DNA from: Chloroflexota bacterium
Lineage (GTDB): Bacteria > Chloroflexota > Dehalococcoidia > Bin125
Length of the DNA stretch: 45,599 nucleotides
NCBI GenBank assembly: GCA_028874365.1
Contig: JAPPJZ010000064.1
Span: forward strand, 1 to 45,599
Direction: 5' to 3'
A program made the position numbers and the translations under genes. Below, one piece after another: positions 34,015 to 42,046 of this stretch (position 1 is the first letter of the stretch; every line of letters begins with the position of its first letter). A model generated the notes under the pieces. The model worked only from the letters and a program-made list of their open reading frames with translations. It made no database searches and was not told the origin of the DNA.

Positions 34015-35024
34015 TGAGCGACCCGTCAACCGATTCAGAACCGCCGGGCGCGTGGACTCACGGCTTCGCCGACGGGGCAGAAGGTGTCAGGCTGCACTAC
34101 GCCGAAATGCGGCCTGAGGGTGCGCTCGACGCCGCACCGCTGATCATCCTGCTGCACGGGTTTCCGGAGTTCTGGTGGTCGTGGCGGCTGCAGATGCCGG
34201 CATTGGCTGCGGCGGGATACTGGGTGATCGCCCCCGACTTGCGTGGCTACAACCTCTCCGACGCCCCGAAGCAGATCGACGACTATCGAATGGACCTGCT
34301 GACCGCAGACGTGCAGCAGTTGATTTCGCACTGCGGGCGAGAACGCGCGATCGTGGTTGGCAATGACTGGGGCGGAGCGGTCGCCTGGCAATTCTCCATG
34401 GAGTATGCCTCGTCCGTCGAGCGGCTGATCGTGATGAACGCTCCGCACCCCGAGCGAATGGCCGATGCCTTCGGGGGGACTCCGAATTTTCGCCAGATTG
34501 GGCGCTCCTGGTACATGTTCGTGTTCCAGATCCCGATGCTGCCGGAGCGCTGGCTGGCGACCAACAACTACGAGCGTGTCGGCTGGGTGTTCCGTGACAC
34601 AGCGGCTCATCCCGAGGCGTTTCCGGCGGAGGTCATGCAAGAGTATCGGCGCGCCGCGGCCCGCAACGGGCTGAGCGGACCACTGAACTTCTATCGCTCG
34701 GCGGTTCGTGCCGGAGTCACGGAATCACGCGCCCGCTTGAGCGCCCAGTTCCCTGCGTTCGCACAGGTGCTAGACGGCGTCCTCGGACCCGCAGCCGCAG
34801 CGGCTTCCGAGTTTCCGAAGATTGCCGCCCCAACTCTGCTGATCTGGGGGGAACGGGACACCGCCCTGGGCAAAGAACTCACCGAAGACATGGACGGTCT
34901 GTTTGCCGGTCCGTTCGAGCTGATGTACCTGCCCGATTGCGGTCACTGGGTCCAGCAGGAGGGCGCCGAGGACGTCAACCGGCTGATACTTGAGTTCCTG
35001 GAGCGTTACAGCTCGAGCGACTGA
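34014..35024 (+). CDS. Alpha/beta hydrolase, epoxide hydrolase-like, paralogue
   Basis: This 336-residue paralogue of the preceding protein has 'ILLHGFPEFWWSWR', 'VVGNDWGG' (Asp nucleophile), 'IWGERDTALG' and 'DCGHWVQQEGAE'. It shares 'PDLRGYNLSDAPK' with its neighbour. The cap domain is longer. The two coupled genes could give a mixed enzyme set for different epoxides or esters. It ends 12 bp from the stop of the convergent core-MetE-like gene. No terminator is obvious between them. Confidence 0.9.
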   Translation: MSDPSTDSEPPGAWTHGFADGAEGVRLHYAEMRPEGALDAAPLIILLHGFPEFWWSWRLQMPALAAAGYWVIAPDLRGYNLSDAPKQIDDYRMDLLTADVQQLISHCGRERAIVVGNDWGGAVAWQFSMEYASSVERLIVMNAPHPERMADAFGGTPNFRQIGRSWYMFVFQIPMLPERWLATNNYERVGWVFRDTAAHPEAFPAEVMQEYRRAAARNGLSGPLNFYRSAVRAGVTESRARLSAQFPAFAQVLDGVLGPAAAAASEFPKIAAPTLLIWGERDTALGKELTEDMDGLFAGPFELMYLPDCGHWVQQEGAEDVNRLILEFLERYSSSD

Positions 35025-35036
35025 CCGAGCCATCCG

Positions 35037-36098
35037 TCAGGTGAGTGGCGCGTCCGGATCTACGTCGGTGGTCGCTGCAATCCAGTAGCGATGGCGAATG
35101 CCCATCGACACTTCTTCGAGGTCGCGCGCCACCTGTCGTTCGGCCGTCTCATCGAGGCCGGCGCCACCGCATACCCCAGTAAGCATCGAGCGCTTGAAGA
35201 TCAGCCCAACGGACGCGTCGACGAACGAGAGATCGCGTGCCTTGTGGGCCAGGAAGTACTGCATATCCTTCGCGTCGAACGGCATGGGCCCCATGCCGTC
35301 GGTGGGCCACAGGCCCCAGCCCAGATAGCCGCCGCGGGCGACGTGCTCGCGAACCGCGCGGTGATGCTCGATCACGTCGTCGACATGACCTTCGCGCGCG
35401 TCGAAATGGATAAGGTTGGGACGCGCGTCGAGGATCCGGGTCCAGTTGGGCGAGGCGCAGCAGTGGATGCCGGCCAGCGCGCCGACACGTTGAACCGGTT
35501 CTATGGCGGCTCGCAGGACGGGCACCACTTCTCGCCAGGGCAGCGGAATCGTCGGCTCGCCGACTGAGGCCAACTCGGGTTCGTCGAAGAGGATGATGGC
35601 CTTATAGCCGAGGCGCTGGAAGGCCTGTGCTTGCTGCGCGGCGGCCGCGCCCAGCCAGGCACCGAGCCGCTGCAGTGATTCCGGATCCTCGTGCGGTGCG
35701 CGACCATTGCGGTCGCGTGACCATCGTGCGAGCGTGATTGGCCCGATGATCTGTCCCTTCACCACGTTCGACTTGCGCTCGTCGGGAACGTTGGGCAGTC
35801 GCTCAAGTAACTCGTACAGGCCGGCTGCTCGATCTCTCGGTGGAAGGTCGGCGTTGGCGAGATCCGTATCGGAGATTTCACCCGACCATGCGAGTGTCTC
35901 CCCATCCCAGGACGCTCCCGGCAGCGAGAGCCCGGTCTGGGGGATCATCTGTTCTTCGGGGATGCGATTCGGGAGTTGGGGCCAGAAGGGGAGGCGCCAG
36001 TAGTCCTCGAGCACCTCGGTCACGGCTGGGGCTGCGTCGGTATGTCGAGTCGAGCCGATGCCGCAGGGCAGGAGGGGCAGGTGAATCGGAGCGTCCAC
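35037..36098 (-). CDS. Core MetE/UROD-like barrel protein, possible folate-independent methionine synthase
   Basis: This 353-residue TIM-barrel protein resembles the C-terminal (catalytic) half of MetE only. It starts 'LPCGIGSTRHTD' and has 'RLPFWPQLPNRIPEEQMI', 'GQIIGPITLA', 'ILFDEPELASVG' and the zinc-ligand pattern 'GIHCCAS' (His and Cys), with a later Cys in 'TGVCGGAGLDE'. The folate-binding N-terminal half of MetE is absent. Core-MetE families (MesA-MesD type) take methyl groups from methylcorrinoid proteins rather than from methylfolate. Chloroflexota relatives are known to have such proteins, so methionine synthesis is a good but unproven guess. GTG start at 36098. It is divergent from the B12-dependent nrdJ. 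Confidence 0.78.
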   Translation of the reverse strand: MDAPIHLPLLPCGIGSTRHTDAAPAVTEVLEDYWRLPFWPQLPNRIPEEQMIPQTGLSLPGASWDGETLAWSGEISDTDLANADLPPRDRAAGLYELLERLPNVPDERKSNVVKGQIIGPITLARWSRDRNGRAPHEDPESLQRLGAWLGAAAAQQAQAFQRLGYKAIILFDEPELASVGEPTIPLPWREVVPVLRAAIEPVQRVGALAGIHCCASPNWTRILDARPNLIHFDAREGHVDDVIEHHRAVREHVARGGYLGWGLWPTDGMGPMPFDAKDMQYFLAHKARDLSFVDASVGLIFKRSMLTGVCGGAGLDETAERQVARDLEEVSMGIRHRYWIAATTDVDPDAPLT

Positions 36099-36198
36099 GA
36101 AGTCAACGCTTTCTGTGGAGATGTTGGCAGGAGGCCGTGTCAGGTCGCCCTGCGAGGACTAGCTTACTTGTAGGCGATGTTGAGGCATCGGACCCGGC
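36099..36198. other. Intergenic segment between the metE-like gene and nrdJ, upstream part
   Basis: This is the first 100 bases of a 377-bp divergent gap. It should hold the promoter of the minus-strand MetE-like gene. No convincing -10/-35 pair, small ORF or palindrome was seen here. The rest of the gap is described in the two following entries. Confidence 0.4.
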
Positions 36199-36315
36199 GT
36201 GTTCCCGCGGGAGAGCTGGCATTGACCCGTCTGAGGTCCGGACTCACCTCGCTGGAGGTGTGAACGTGCGGGTCGTGGGCGACCACAAGGGGGACCCTTA
36301 CGAGGATCCGGGAAC
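36199..36315 (+). ncRNA. Potential structured RNA domain upstream of nrdJ
   Basis: Outer arms GTTCCCG and CGGGAAC pair perfectly over about 115 bases. Inside, GACCCG (36224-36229) pairs with CGGGTC (36269-36274). Within that, CACCTC and GAGGTG form a tetraloop hairpin (36245-36260), and TGAG with CTCA form a small stem. AAGGG and CCCTT form another stem (36288-36300). A competing stem GGTCG/CGACC overlaps CGGGTC. This could be the first domain of the nrdJ leader or a separate small RNA. No known RNA family is recognised. Hand folding only. Confidence 0.35.
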
Positions 36316-36356
36316 TGGATAATCGCTCACGAGCTTGATCAGTTGACTCAATTTGG

Positions 36357-36449
36357 AGTACTCTTGCTTCCCGCTGCGGAGCAGCGGGGCGAACATAACC
36401 GAACTCGGTTCCGGCACCCCCTCCGGCCATGCGTCGGAACAGGAGTACT
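36357..36449 (+). promoter_or_regulatory. nrdJ leader fold that can sequester a Shine-Dalgarno sequence
   Basis: A closing stem of ten pairs joins 36357-36366 (AGTACTCTTG) and 36440-36449 (CAGGAGTACT). It encloses a perfect hairpin (CCCGCTGC with GCAGCGGG, 36370-36388) and a stem TTCCG/CGGAA (36409-36413 with 36435-36439). ACCG/CGGT (36398-36409) is a mutually exclusive alternative to the latter. The 3' arm contains AGGAG (36441-36445), which serves the mini-ORF at 36456. This is a riboswitch-like translational control layout ahead of a B12-dependent enzyme gene, but no canonical cobalamin box was found. Confidence 0.5.
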
Positions 36450-36455
36450 AATCTG

Positions 36456-36479
36456 ATGAATGAAGGGTACACGACATGA
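36456..36479 (+). CDS. Seven-residue upstream ORF coupled to nrdJ
   Basis: ATG at 36456, ten bases after AGGAG, opens the frame MNEGYTT. Its TGA overlaps the nrdJ start as ATGA, the same coupling used by many gene pairs in this window. nrdJ also has its own weaker GAAGG at 36463-36467. Coupling through this ORF would put nrdJ translation under control of the leader stem. Not shown to be translated. Confidence 0.4.
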   Translation: MNEGYTT

Positions 36480-39370
36480 CTCGCGCCGACGATCAATCTG
36501 ACGTTGCCGACGACGCGGCCGCTGCCATCTCGACTGAGACCGGCGCCGAGGAGCATGCCGCCCTACCCCCTGCCGCTCGCGTCGTACGCGAGCCGTTGAT
36601 TCGCAGGCATTTCACCCAGCCGGGTGAGGATGTCTACGCGCAGATTGAGTGGACCTATCGCACGGCCGCGATCACCTCGGACACCGGTGACACGATTTTC
36701 GAGCAGACCGATATTGAGACTCCCTCGTTCTGGTCGCAGACGGCCACGAACATCGTCGCCTCGAAGTACTTCTGGGGCGAGGCGGGCACTTCTCAGCGCG
36801 AGTCTTCTATGAAGACGCTGGTTGACCGGGTTGTCGAGACGATCACGCGCTGGGGTCGCGAGGGTGGATACTTCAGCGACGGCGCGGCGGCTTCGGCCTT
36901 CTCGCAGGAGCTGCGCTACCTGCTGATCAACCAGTACGCGGCGTTTAACTCGCCGGTCTGGTTCAACGTGGGGATCGAAGAAACGCCGCAATGCTCGGCC
37001 TGCTTCATCAACTCCGTCGAGGACACGATGGAGTCGATTATGGACCTGGCCAAGCGTGAGGCGCTGCTGTTCAAGTGGGGGAGCGGCACGGGCTCCAACC
37101 TCTCGACGCTGCGTTCCAGCAAGGAATCGTTGACCGGCGGCGGCAAGGCGTCCGGGCCCGTCTCGTTCATGCGCGGCTACGACGCGTTCGCCAACGTGAT
37201 CAAGTCGGGTGGCAAGACGCGCCGCGCGGCCAAGATGATCATTCTCGACGCCGATCACCCCGATGTGCTGGAGTTCATCGACTGTAAGGCCGATGAGGAG
37301 CGCAAGGCCTGGGCGCTGATTGACGCCGGCTACGACGGCTCGCTCAACGGCGACGCGTACTCGTCGGTTTCGTTCCAGAACGCGAACCACTCGGTCCGTG
37401 TCGCTGACGAGTTCATGCAGGCCGTGGAGGCGAACGGCACGTGGGCGACGCGCGAAGTCGTGACCGGCGAGGTTGTGGAACAGATCCCGGCTCGCGAGAT
37501 CCTGCGCGCGATCTCGGCGGCGACATACCAGTGCGGCGACCCGGGGATGCAGTTCGACACGGTGATCAATGACTGGCACACCTGCTCGAACACGGACCGG
37601 ATCTACGCTTCGAACCCGTGCTCGGAGTACATGTTCCTGGACGACACGGCGTGCAACCTGGCTTCACTCAACCTGCTCAAGTTCTACGACCTGGAGACGC
37701 ACGAGTTCGATGTCGAGTCGTACCGTCACGCTTGTCGCGTGATGATTACGGCGCAGGAGATCCTGGTCTCCAATGCGTCCTATCCGTCCCCGCTGATCGG
37801 GGACAACTCCGAGAAGTATCGTCCGCTCGGCCTTGGCTACACGAACCTCGGCGCGCTGCTGATGGCTCGCGGATTGCCGTATGACTCGGTGCCCGGTCGC
37901 GCGTTGGCCGCCGCTGTGACGGCGCTGATGACCGGCGAGGCATATCTACAGTCGGCGCGGATGGCGGAGAGGATTGGCCCGTTCAGTGGCTACGCTCCCA
38001 ACCGCGAGCCGTTCTTGCGCGTGATGCGCAAGCACCAGGCGGCCGTTGGCCGGATCGACGGTCTTGAGAGCGTTCCCGCCGTCGTACGAGCCGCAGCAGA
38101 GGATGCCTGGCGTCAAGCAGTCAAGCTCGGCGAGGCGCATGGCTACCGCAACGCGCAGGCGACGGTGCTGGCCCCGACCGGGACAATCGCGTTCATGATG
38201 GACTGCGACACGACCGGCGTGGAACCGGACATCTCGCTGGTCAAGTTCAAGAACCTTTCGGGCGGTGGTTACTTCAAGATCGTGAACCGCACGGTTCCCG
38301 CCGCGTTACGGCGCCTGGGCTACTCGGATGACGCCGTCGAACGAATCGGTTCGCACATCGACGAGACCGGCACGATCGAGGGCGCGGCGGAGCTCAACAC
38401 TGAACACCTGGCGATCTTCGACTGCGCCTTCAAGGCGCAGAACGGGCAGCGCAGCATCGCGCCGCTTGGTCACATCCGCATGCTGGGCGCGGTCCAGCCG
38501 TTCCTCTCGGGGGCGGTCTCAAAGACGGTCAACGTGCCTGAGCACACCAACGTCGAAGAGATCATGCAGACCTACATCGACGCGTGGAAACTGGGCGTCA
38601 AGGCCGTCGCGATCTACCGCGACAACTCGAAGCGCATTCAGCCGCTCGAAACGGGCGAGCGCAGCGGCCAGACCGACGTTGCTGAGCCGGTCGAGCCCGG
38701 ACCTTCATTGCCGAGCGATGCGCCCGTCGTGATCGAGAGCGCGCAGTCGCCTCCGGCGTATCGGCGGCATCGGCTGCCCGACGAGCGCAAGGCGCTGACG
38801 CACAAGTTCACCATCGGCGACCACGAGGGTTACATGACGATCGGCGAGTTCGCCGACGGTAAGCCGGGCGAGGTCTTCGTTCATATCTCGAAGGAAGGCT
38901 CGGCCGTCTCGGGCTTGATGGACGCGGTGGGCACGTTGACCTCGGTCGCTCTGCAATCGGGCGTACCCCTGGCGACCTTGGTGAAGAAGTTCAGCCATAT
39001 GCGCTTCGAGCCCAGCGGCTGGACGCGGAGCAAAGACGTGCCGCACGCAGATTCGATCCTGGATTACGTCTTCCGTTGGATGGGCAACCGCTATCTGGAT
39101 CAGGGATCCTCCGATACCGTCGCAGCGCAAGCTCGGATGCCGATCGCGGAGGAAGTGAAACTGGCCGATGAAGACGCTGGTCCGGCGCCCGTGACCCCAC
39201 CGACGAGCAGTGTGCTCCACGTGGCCGAGCCACAGGCCTCATACAGCTCGGATACCGGCTTCCAGAATCAGCTCGACGCGCCGCCCTGTGCGGAGTGCGG
39301 CTCGATCATGGTGCGCTCGGGCTCTTGCTTCCGCTGCATGAACTGCGGCGCGACATCGGGCTGCTCGTAG
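36476..39370 (+). CDS. nrdJ: Vitamin B12-dependent (class II) ribonucleotide reductase
   Basis: This 964-residue class II ribonucleotide reductase makes deoxyribonucleotides with adenosylcobalamin as radical source. Recognisable parts are 'FNSPVWFNVGIEE' and 'CSACFINSVEDTMESI' (about 158-190), 'GSGTGSNLSTLRSS', the active-site 'NPCSEYMFLDDTACNLASL' (about 380) and 'APTGTIAFMMDCDTTGVEPD' (about 566), and a C-terminal domain. The domain ends in a zinc-ribbon/redox tail, 'CAECGSIMVRSG' and 'CMNCGATSGCS' (about 938-964). Length is usual for NrdJ. It is monocistronic; a zinc-ribbon RDD gene converges on it three bases after the stop. Its leader is described separately. Confidence 0.96.
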   Translation: MTRADDQSDVADDAAAAISTETGAEEHAALPPAARVVREPLIRRHFTQPGEDVYAQIEWTYRTAAITSDTGDTIFEQTDIETPSFWSQTATNIVASKYFWGEAGTSQRESSMKTLVDRVVETITRWGREGGYFSDGAAASAFSQELRYLLINQYAAFNSPVWFNVGIEETPQCSACFINSVEDTMESIMDLAKREALLFKWGSGTGSNLSTLRSSKESLTGGGKASGPVSFMRGYDAFANVIKSGGKTRRAAKMIILDADHPDVLEFIDCKADEERKAWALIDAGYDGSLNGDAYSSVSFQNANHSVRVADEFMQAVEANGTWATREVVTGEVVEQIPAREILRAISAATYQCGDPGMQFDTVINDWHTCSNTDRIYASNPCSEYMFLDDTACNLASLNLLKFYDLETHEFDVESYRHACRVMITAQEILVSNASYPSPLIGDNSEKYRPLGLGYTNLGALLMARGLPYDSVPGRALAAAVTALMTGEAYLQSARMAERIGPFSGYAPNREPFLRVMRKHQAAVGRIDGLESVPAVVRAAAEDAWRQAVKLGEAHGYRNAQATVLAPTGTIAFMMDCDTTGVEPDISLVKFKNLSGGGYFKIVNRTVPAALRRLGYSDDAVERIGSHIDETGTIEGAAELNTEHLAIFDCAFKAQNGQRSIAPLGHIRMLGAVQPFLSGAVSKTVNVPEHTNVEEIMQTYIDAWKLGVKAVAIYRDNSKRIQPLETGERSGQTDVAEPVEPGPSLPSDAPVVIESAQSPPAYRRHRLPDERKALTHKFTIGDHEGYMTIGEFADGKPGEVFVHISKEGSAVSGLMDAVGTLTSVALQSGVPLATLVKKFSHMRFEPSGWTRSKDVPHADSILDYVFRWMGNRYLDQGSSDTVAAQARMPIAEEVKLADEDAGPAPVTPPTSSVLHVAEPQASYSSDTGFQNQLDAPPCAECGSIMVRSGSCFRCMNCGATSGCS

Positions 39371-39373
39371 GCG

Positions 39374-40117
39374 TCAGGACGAGTCCTCGAGCTGCCGGAT
39401 GAGCGTCCGTCGGCGACGCTCATACTCGGTCTGAGACAGCGTCGGCTTGGCGCGCTCCAACGCTTCGAGCTCCGGTGAGGTAGGCGCAGCGCTGACCGGC
39501 TGAGCCGGTTGAGGCTGTTCAACGTTCGCTGTCGGCGCCGGCACCGAAGCTGGCGACGGTGGCTTCACCCGCGGCCCTCGTGGCGCGGGGGGCGGCATCG
39601 CGATGTCGCCAATATCTTGCTGGCGTCGCGACGCGGCCAGCTGGGGAGCCTCACGACGAATCACGACGAGCGTTCCCACCATGCGGTCGTGGATGCACTG
39701 ACGATCCGGATTCAGCAGGATCCAGCCAGCGTTGACGAGCGGACCAAGCAGGCTTATGGCGTAACCGACCAAGCCGAGCGCGAGGCGCTTGATGAGCAGT
39801 TCGCGAACCCACATCCGTCGGGGTGTGATCGGTTGTCCCGACTCATGGATGACGTACATCGCGAGCAGCGACTTGGCTGGGGACTGGCCGTCGCGGGCTG
39901 TGAACCACATCCAGTACAGCCAGATCGGCAGCAACAGGAAGATCAGGAGATCGAGTAGCTCGCAGCCAAGGCGGCGCAGATAGGGTGCGGCATAGTCGCC
40001 GGAAGTCGGGTGCGAGGTGAGCACGCCGCAGGCGCTGCAAAATGCGCCGACTCCGGGGTACTCCTCGCAGATTGGGCAGTGCTCGGCGCGTAGTGCGCTC
40101 GTTCTTGGCGGCGACAT
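39374..40117 (-). CDS. Zinc-ribbon RDD membrane protein with SHOCT-like tail
   Basis: This 247-residue protein starts with a C-x2-C...C-x2-C ribbon ('HCPICEE' and 'CSACGV', about 14-30). An RDD membrane domain follows, with two or three helices ('RRLGCELLDLLIFLLLPIW' at the start), 'GQSPAKSLLAM' and 'NPDRQCIHDRMVGTLVV' before the end of the domain. It then has a Pro-rich linker (about 170-215) and a C-terminal SHOCT-like helix pair ('LEALERAKPTLSQTEYE'). RDD proteins are of mostly unknown function; some are ion antiporters. It is the last of three tandem RDD genes and the only one with the C-terminal extension. Convergent with nrdJ. Confidence 0.82.
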   Translation of the reverse strand: MSPPRTSALRAEHCPICEEYPGVGAFCSACGVLTSHPTSGDYAAPYLRRLGCELLDLLIFLLLPIWLYWMWFTARDGQSPAKSLLAMYVIHESGQPITPRRMWVRELLIKRLALGLVGYAISLLGPLVNAGWILLNPDRQCIHDRMVGTLVVIRREAPQLAASRRQQDIGDIAMPPPAPRGPRVKPPSPASVPAPTANVEQPQPAQPVSAAPTSPELEALERAKPTLSQTEYERRRRTLIRQLEDSS

Positions 40118-40154
40118 GATTGCCTTCCGCCACGAGGTTAGGACAGGCGGCGGC

Positions 40155-40709
40155 TCAGCGAGGTTGTTTCGCCAGTTCTACGACCAGCGTGCCGAGGACC
40201 TTGTCGTGCAACGTCTGCCTGTCCCGATTCCAGAGGAGCCAGGCGGCATCGAGGAAGGAGAACGCCCAGAAGGCGAACGTGAGCCAGAACCAGAGCAGCA
40301 ACAGTTCGGCGACGGAACTGGCGACAGCGCCGAGCAGGACGAGGAGACCGACGGAGACGACGCCGATCGCTGCGTCCCAGCCGAACTCTCGCAGCCAGAC
40401 GTACCGAGCGGAGGCGGAACGTGCATCGGCGCGGACGATGTGCAGTCCCAGTAGTGATTTGCCGGGTGATTGTCCGCGAGGAGCCACGATCGCAAGCCAG
40501 ATCAACCAACCGATTCCAGCCGTGAGCCAGATGATCAGATAATCCAATGTGAATGCGCCGAGCCTCGACCAACGGGTGGCCGCGTACGCCCGATGTTCGG
40601 AGTCGACGCTGAGGACATCGCAACTGGCGCAGAAGAAGGCGCCCGGTCCTGACGGTCGATGGCAGACGTCGCACTCGAGGACGAACGTGCGCGGCGTCAC
40701 CCGGGTCAT
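40155..40709 (-). CDS. Zinc-ribbon RDD family membrane protein
   Basis: This 184-residue protein has an N-terminal ribbon ('LECDVCHR' and 'CASCDVL', about 12-32) and an RDD domain, 'WSRLGAFTLDYLIIWLTAG', 'PRGQSPGKSLLGLHIVRA' and the end motif 'WNRDRQTLHDKVLGTLVV'. About four membrane helices are visible. The start at 40709 is chosen because it gives the ribbon at the N-terminus, as in its neighbours, and overlaps the upstream RDD gene's stop by four bases (ATGA). A longer open frame upstream has no family similarity. It is closest in layout to the 40706 gene. Confidence 0.83.
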   Translation of the reverse strand: MTRVTPRTFVLECDVCHRPSGPGAFFCASCDVLSVDSEHRAYAATRWSRLGAFTLDYLIIWLTAGIGWLIWLAIVAPRGQSPGKSLLGLHIVRADARSASARYVWLREFGWDAAIGVVSVGLLVLLGAVASSVAELLLLWFWLTFAFWAFSFLDAAWLLWNRDRQTLHDKVLGTLVVELAKQPR

Positions 40710-41356
40710 AGGGCTCGAAGCTCGGCGCTGGTCTGGGGAACGGCGCGGATGTTGATGACGAGCGTTCCGAAGACGCGGTCGTGCAGTGTCTGTCTGTCGG
40801 GATTGAAGAAGATGGCCACGCCATCGGCAACCACGATCACGCCGATGGCCAGGACGATGAGGTTGCTGGCGATGGAGTCCGGGTAGAGGGAGCTGAGAAT
40901 GAGAATCGGCGCGTTGATGACGACGCGATAGCCGACCTCTCTGGCCCACATCCGCGCACGTGTGGCCGACGAGCCATCGGTGCGAATCACCTGGGTCGAG
41001 ACGAGTTGCTTGCCCGGGGTCTGCCCGCGCCGGGCGAGGAAGGCGAACCAGATGAGCCAGATCACCGAGCCGAGCCACAGCTCGAGTTCCAGCACGCCGC
41101 CCAGACTGGCCAGTCCGAGCGCCAGACCGATCACGCTGGGGATGAGGCCGTCCGCTAACGCACCCATGAAGCGGCTGAGTCTCGTCGCTGCGTATCGGGG
41201 CGAGTGTCCGTACTCGGCGTCGGAGCGGAGCACGTTGCAGGCGGTACAGAACTTGACGCCTAATCTCGTGTCCTGGCGACAGGCAGCGCAAATGGCGCCG
41301 AACAAATCGGACGGTTGTCGGTAGGGATCGGTTGGGAGCGGCTCGAATCGGCCCAC
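40706..41356 (-). CDS. Zinc-ribbon RDD family membrane protein
   Basis: This 216-residue protein has a ribbon at about 23-45 ('ICAACRQ' and 'CTACNVL') and an RDD domain, 'LSRFMGALADGLIPSVIGLALG', 'RRGQTPGKQLVSTQVIR' and 'NPDRQTLHDRVFGTLVI'. It is the first of three tandem paralogues. A TAAGCT (41382-41377, minus) inside the end of the PHP gene could be its -10 box, and CGAGGAG lies near the start. The recurring cytosolic ribbon plus RDD layout suggests a common partner or metal-dependent regulation, but no function is established. Confidence 0.83.
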   Translation of the reverse strand: MGRFEPLPTDPYRQPSDLFGAICAACRQDTRLGVKFCTACNVLRSDAEYGHSPRYAATRLSRFMGALADGLIPSVIGLALGLASLGGVLELELWLGSVIWLIWFAFLARRGQTPGKQLVSTQVIRTDGSSATRARMWAREVGYRVVINAPILILSSLYPDSIASNLIVLAIGVIVVADGVAIFFNPDRQTLHDRVFGTLVINIRAVPQTSAELRAL

Positions 41357-41379
41357 GCAAGTTGCTCCTCGCCCTGAGC

Positions 41380-41994
41380 TTAGTAGGGCAGGGCAGTCGG
41401 TCGGTAGTCGCCGCTGCGCAGGGCGGCCATCAAGTCGTCGAGCGTTTCGATGTCGACGGCGAACTCCGTGGCGGCGGTGGCAACCTCGTGCAGGGCGTGA
41501 GAATCACTGCCGCCGATCGGCGGGAGCGGCCTGGTCCGTCCACGCGACGATGCGCTCTGATTTTGGAGTGGTCCGTCACAGCCGTTCAATCCCTCGACGC
41601 CGTCGAACAGTTCCATGGCTGCGCGCGGCACCCTCAGTCCAGGGTCTCGGGCGGGGTGGGCGAGGTACATCAGGGCTTGCTGTTCGTCGCAGAGGGCGCG
41701 CAACCTCTTCGAGTCGGTGATGCGGGGTATCAGCTCTTTCAGGCCGTAGACGAGGATGTGGCCGAGCTCAGTAGTGACCTCGACGCCGGGGAGTACGAGG
41801 ATGCCGACCTGTTCGGACAGCCGCGCTGCGCGCTCAGCGGGCCAGACGACGTCGTGCTCGGTCAGGATCACGCCGTCAAGACCCCGCTCGGCCGCGCGGG
41901 CGAGCGCCTCGTGCGGCAACAGATTGCTGTCGGTTGAGTAGACCGAGGTGTGCGTGTGCATGTCGATCAGCATGTCTGTGAAGCGTCCCGCCAT
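41380..41994 (-). CDS. PHP-domain metal-dependent phosphoesterase
   Basis: This 204-residue PHP protein has the metal-ligand motifs 'DMHTHTSVYS', 'TEHDVV', 'PGVEVTTELGH', 'YLAHPARD' and 'GGSDSHALHE' in order, the complete PHP set. It should be a small phosphoesterase (histidinol phosphatase-like or nucleotide/oligonucleotide type). An internal ATG at 41973 is an alternative start, and neither has a good Shine-Dalgarno. It lies 23 bp upstream of the three RDD genes and is divergent from the cofD operon. The substrate is unknown. Confidence 0.88.
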   Translation of the reverse strand: MAGRFTDMLIDMHTHTSVYSTDSNLLPHEALARAAERGLDGVILTEHDVVWPAERAARLSEQVGILVLPGVEVTTELGHILVYGLKELIPRITDSKRLRALCDEQQALMYLAHPARDPGLRVPRAAMELFDGVEGLNGCDGPLQNQSASSRGRTRPLPPIGGSDSHALHEVATAATEFAVDIETLDDLMAALRSGDYRPTALPY

Positions 41995-42012
41995 CGAGCG
42001 CGTGGGTCAATG

Positions 42013-42040
42013 TCTGACTATCCAGTGTCGGTAGTACGCT
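42013..42040 (+). promoter_or_regulatory. Candidate promoter for the cofD/cofC operon
   Basis: TCTGAC (42013-42018) and TACGCT (42035-42040) are 16 bases apart. The GTG of the first gene follows six bases after the -10 box, so the transcript would be nearly leaderless, and no Shine-Dalgarno is present there. Confidence 0.35.
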
Positions 42041-42046
42041 CCCTGT

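Noticed and set aside
36224-36322. Short frame ending in GDPYEDPGTG within the nrdJ leader
   Set aside because: A GTG at 36266 with GGAGGTG upstream gives 18 codons, but the sequence overlaps several complementary stems and has no known relative. Structure explains the region at least as well.
36099-36475. Canonical cobalamin riboswitch ahead of nrdJ
   Set aside because: Neither strand shows the B12 box or the usual core segments, although the region is clearly able to fold.
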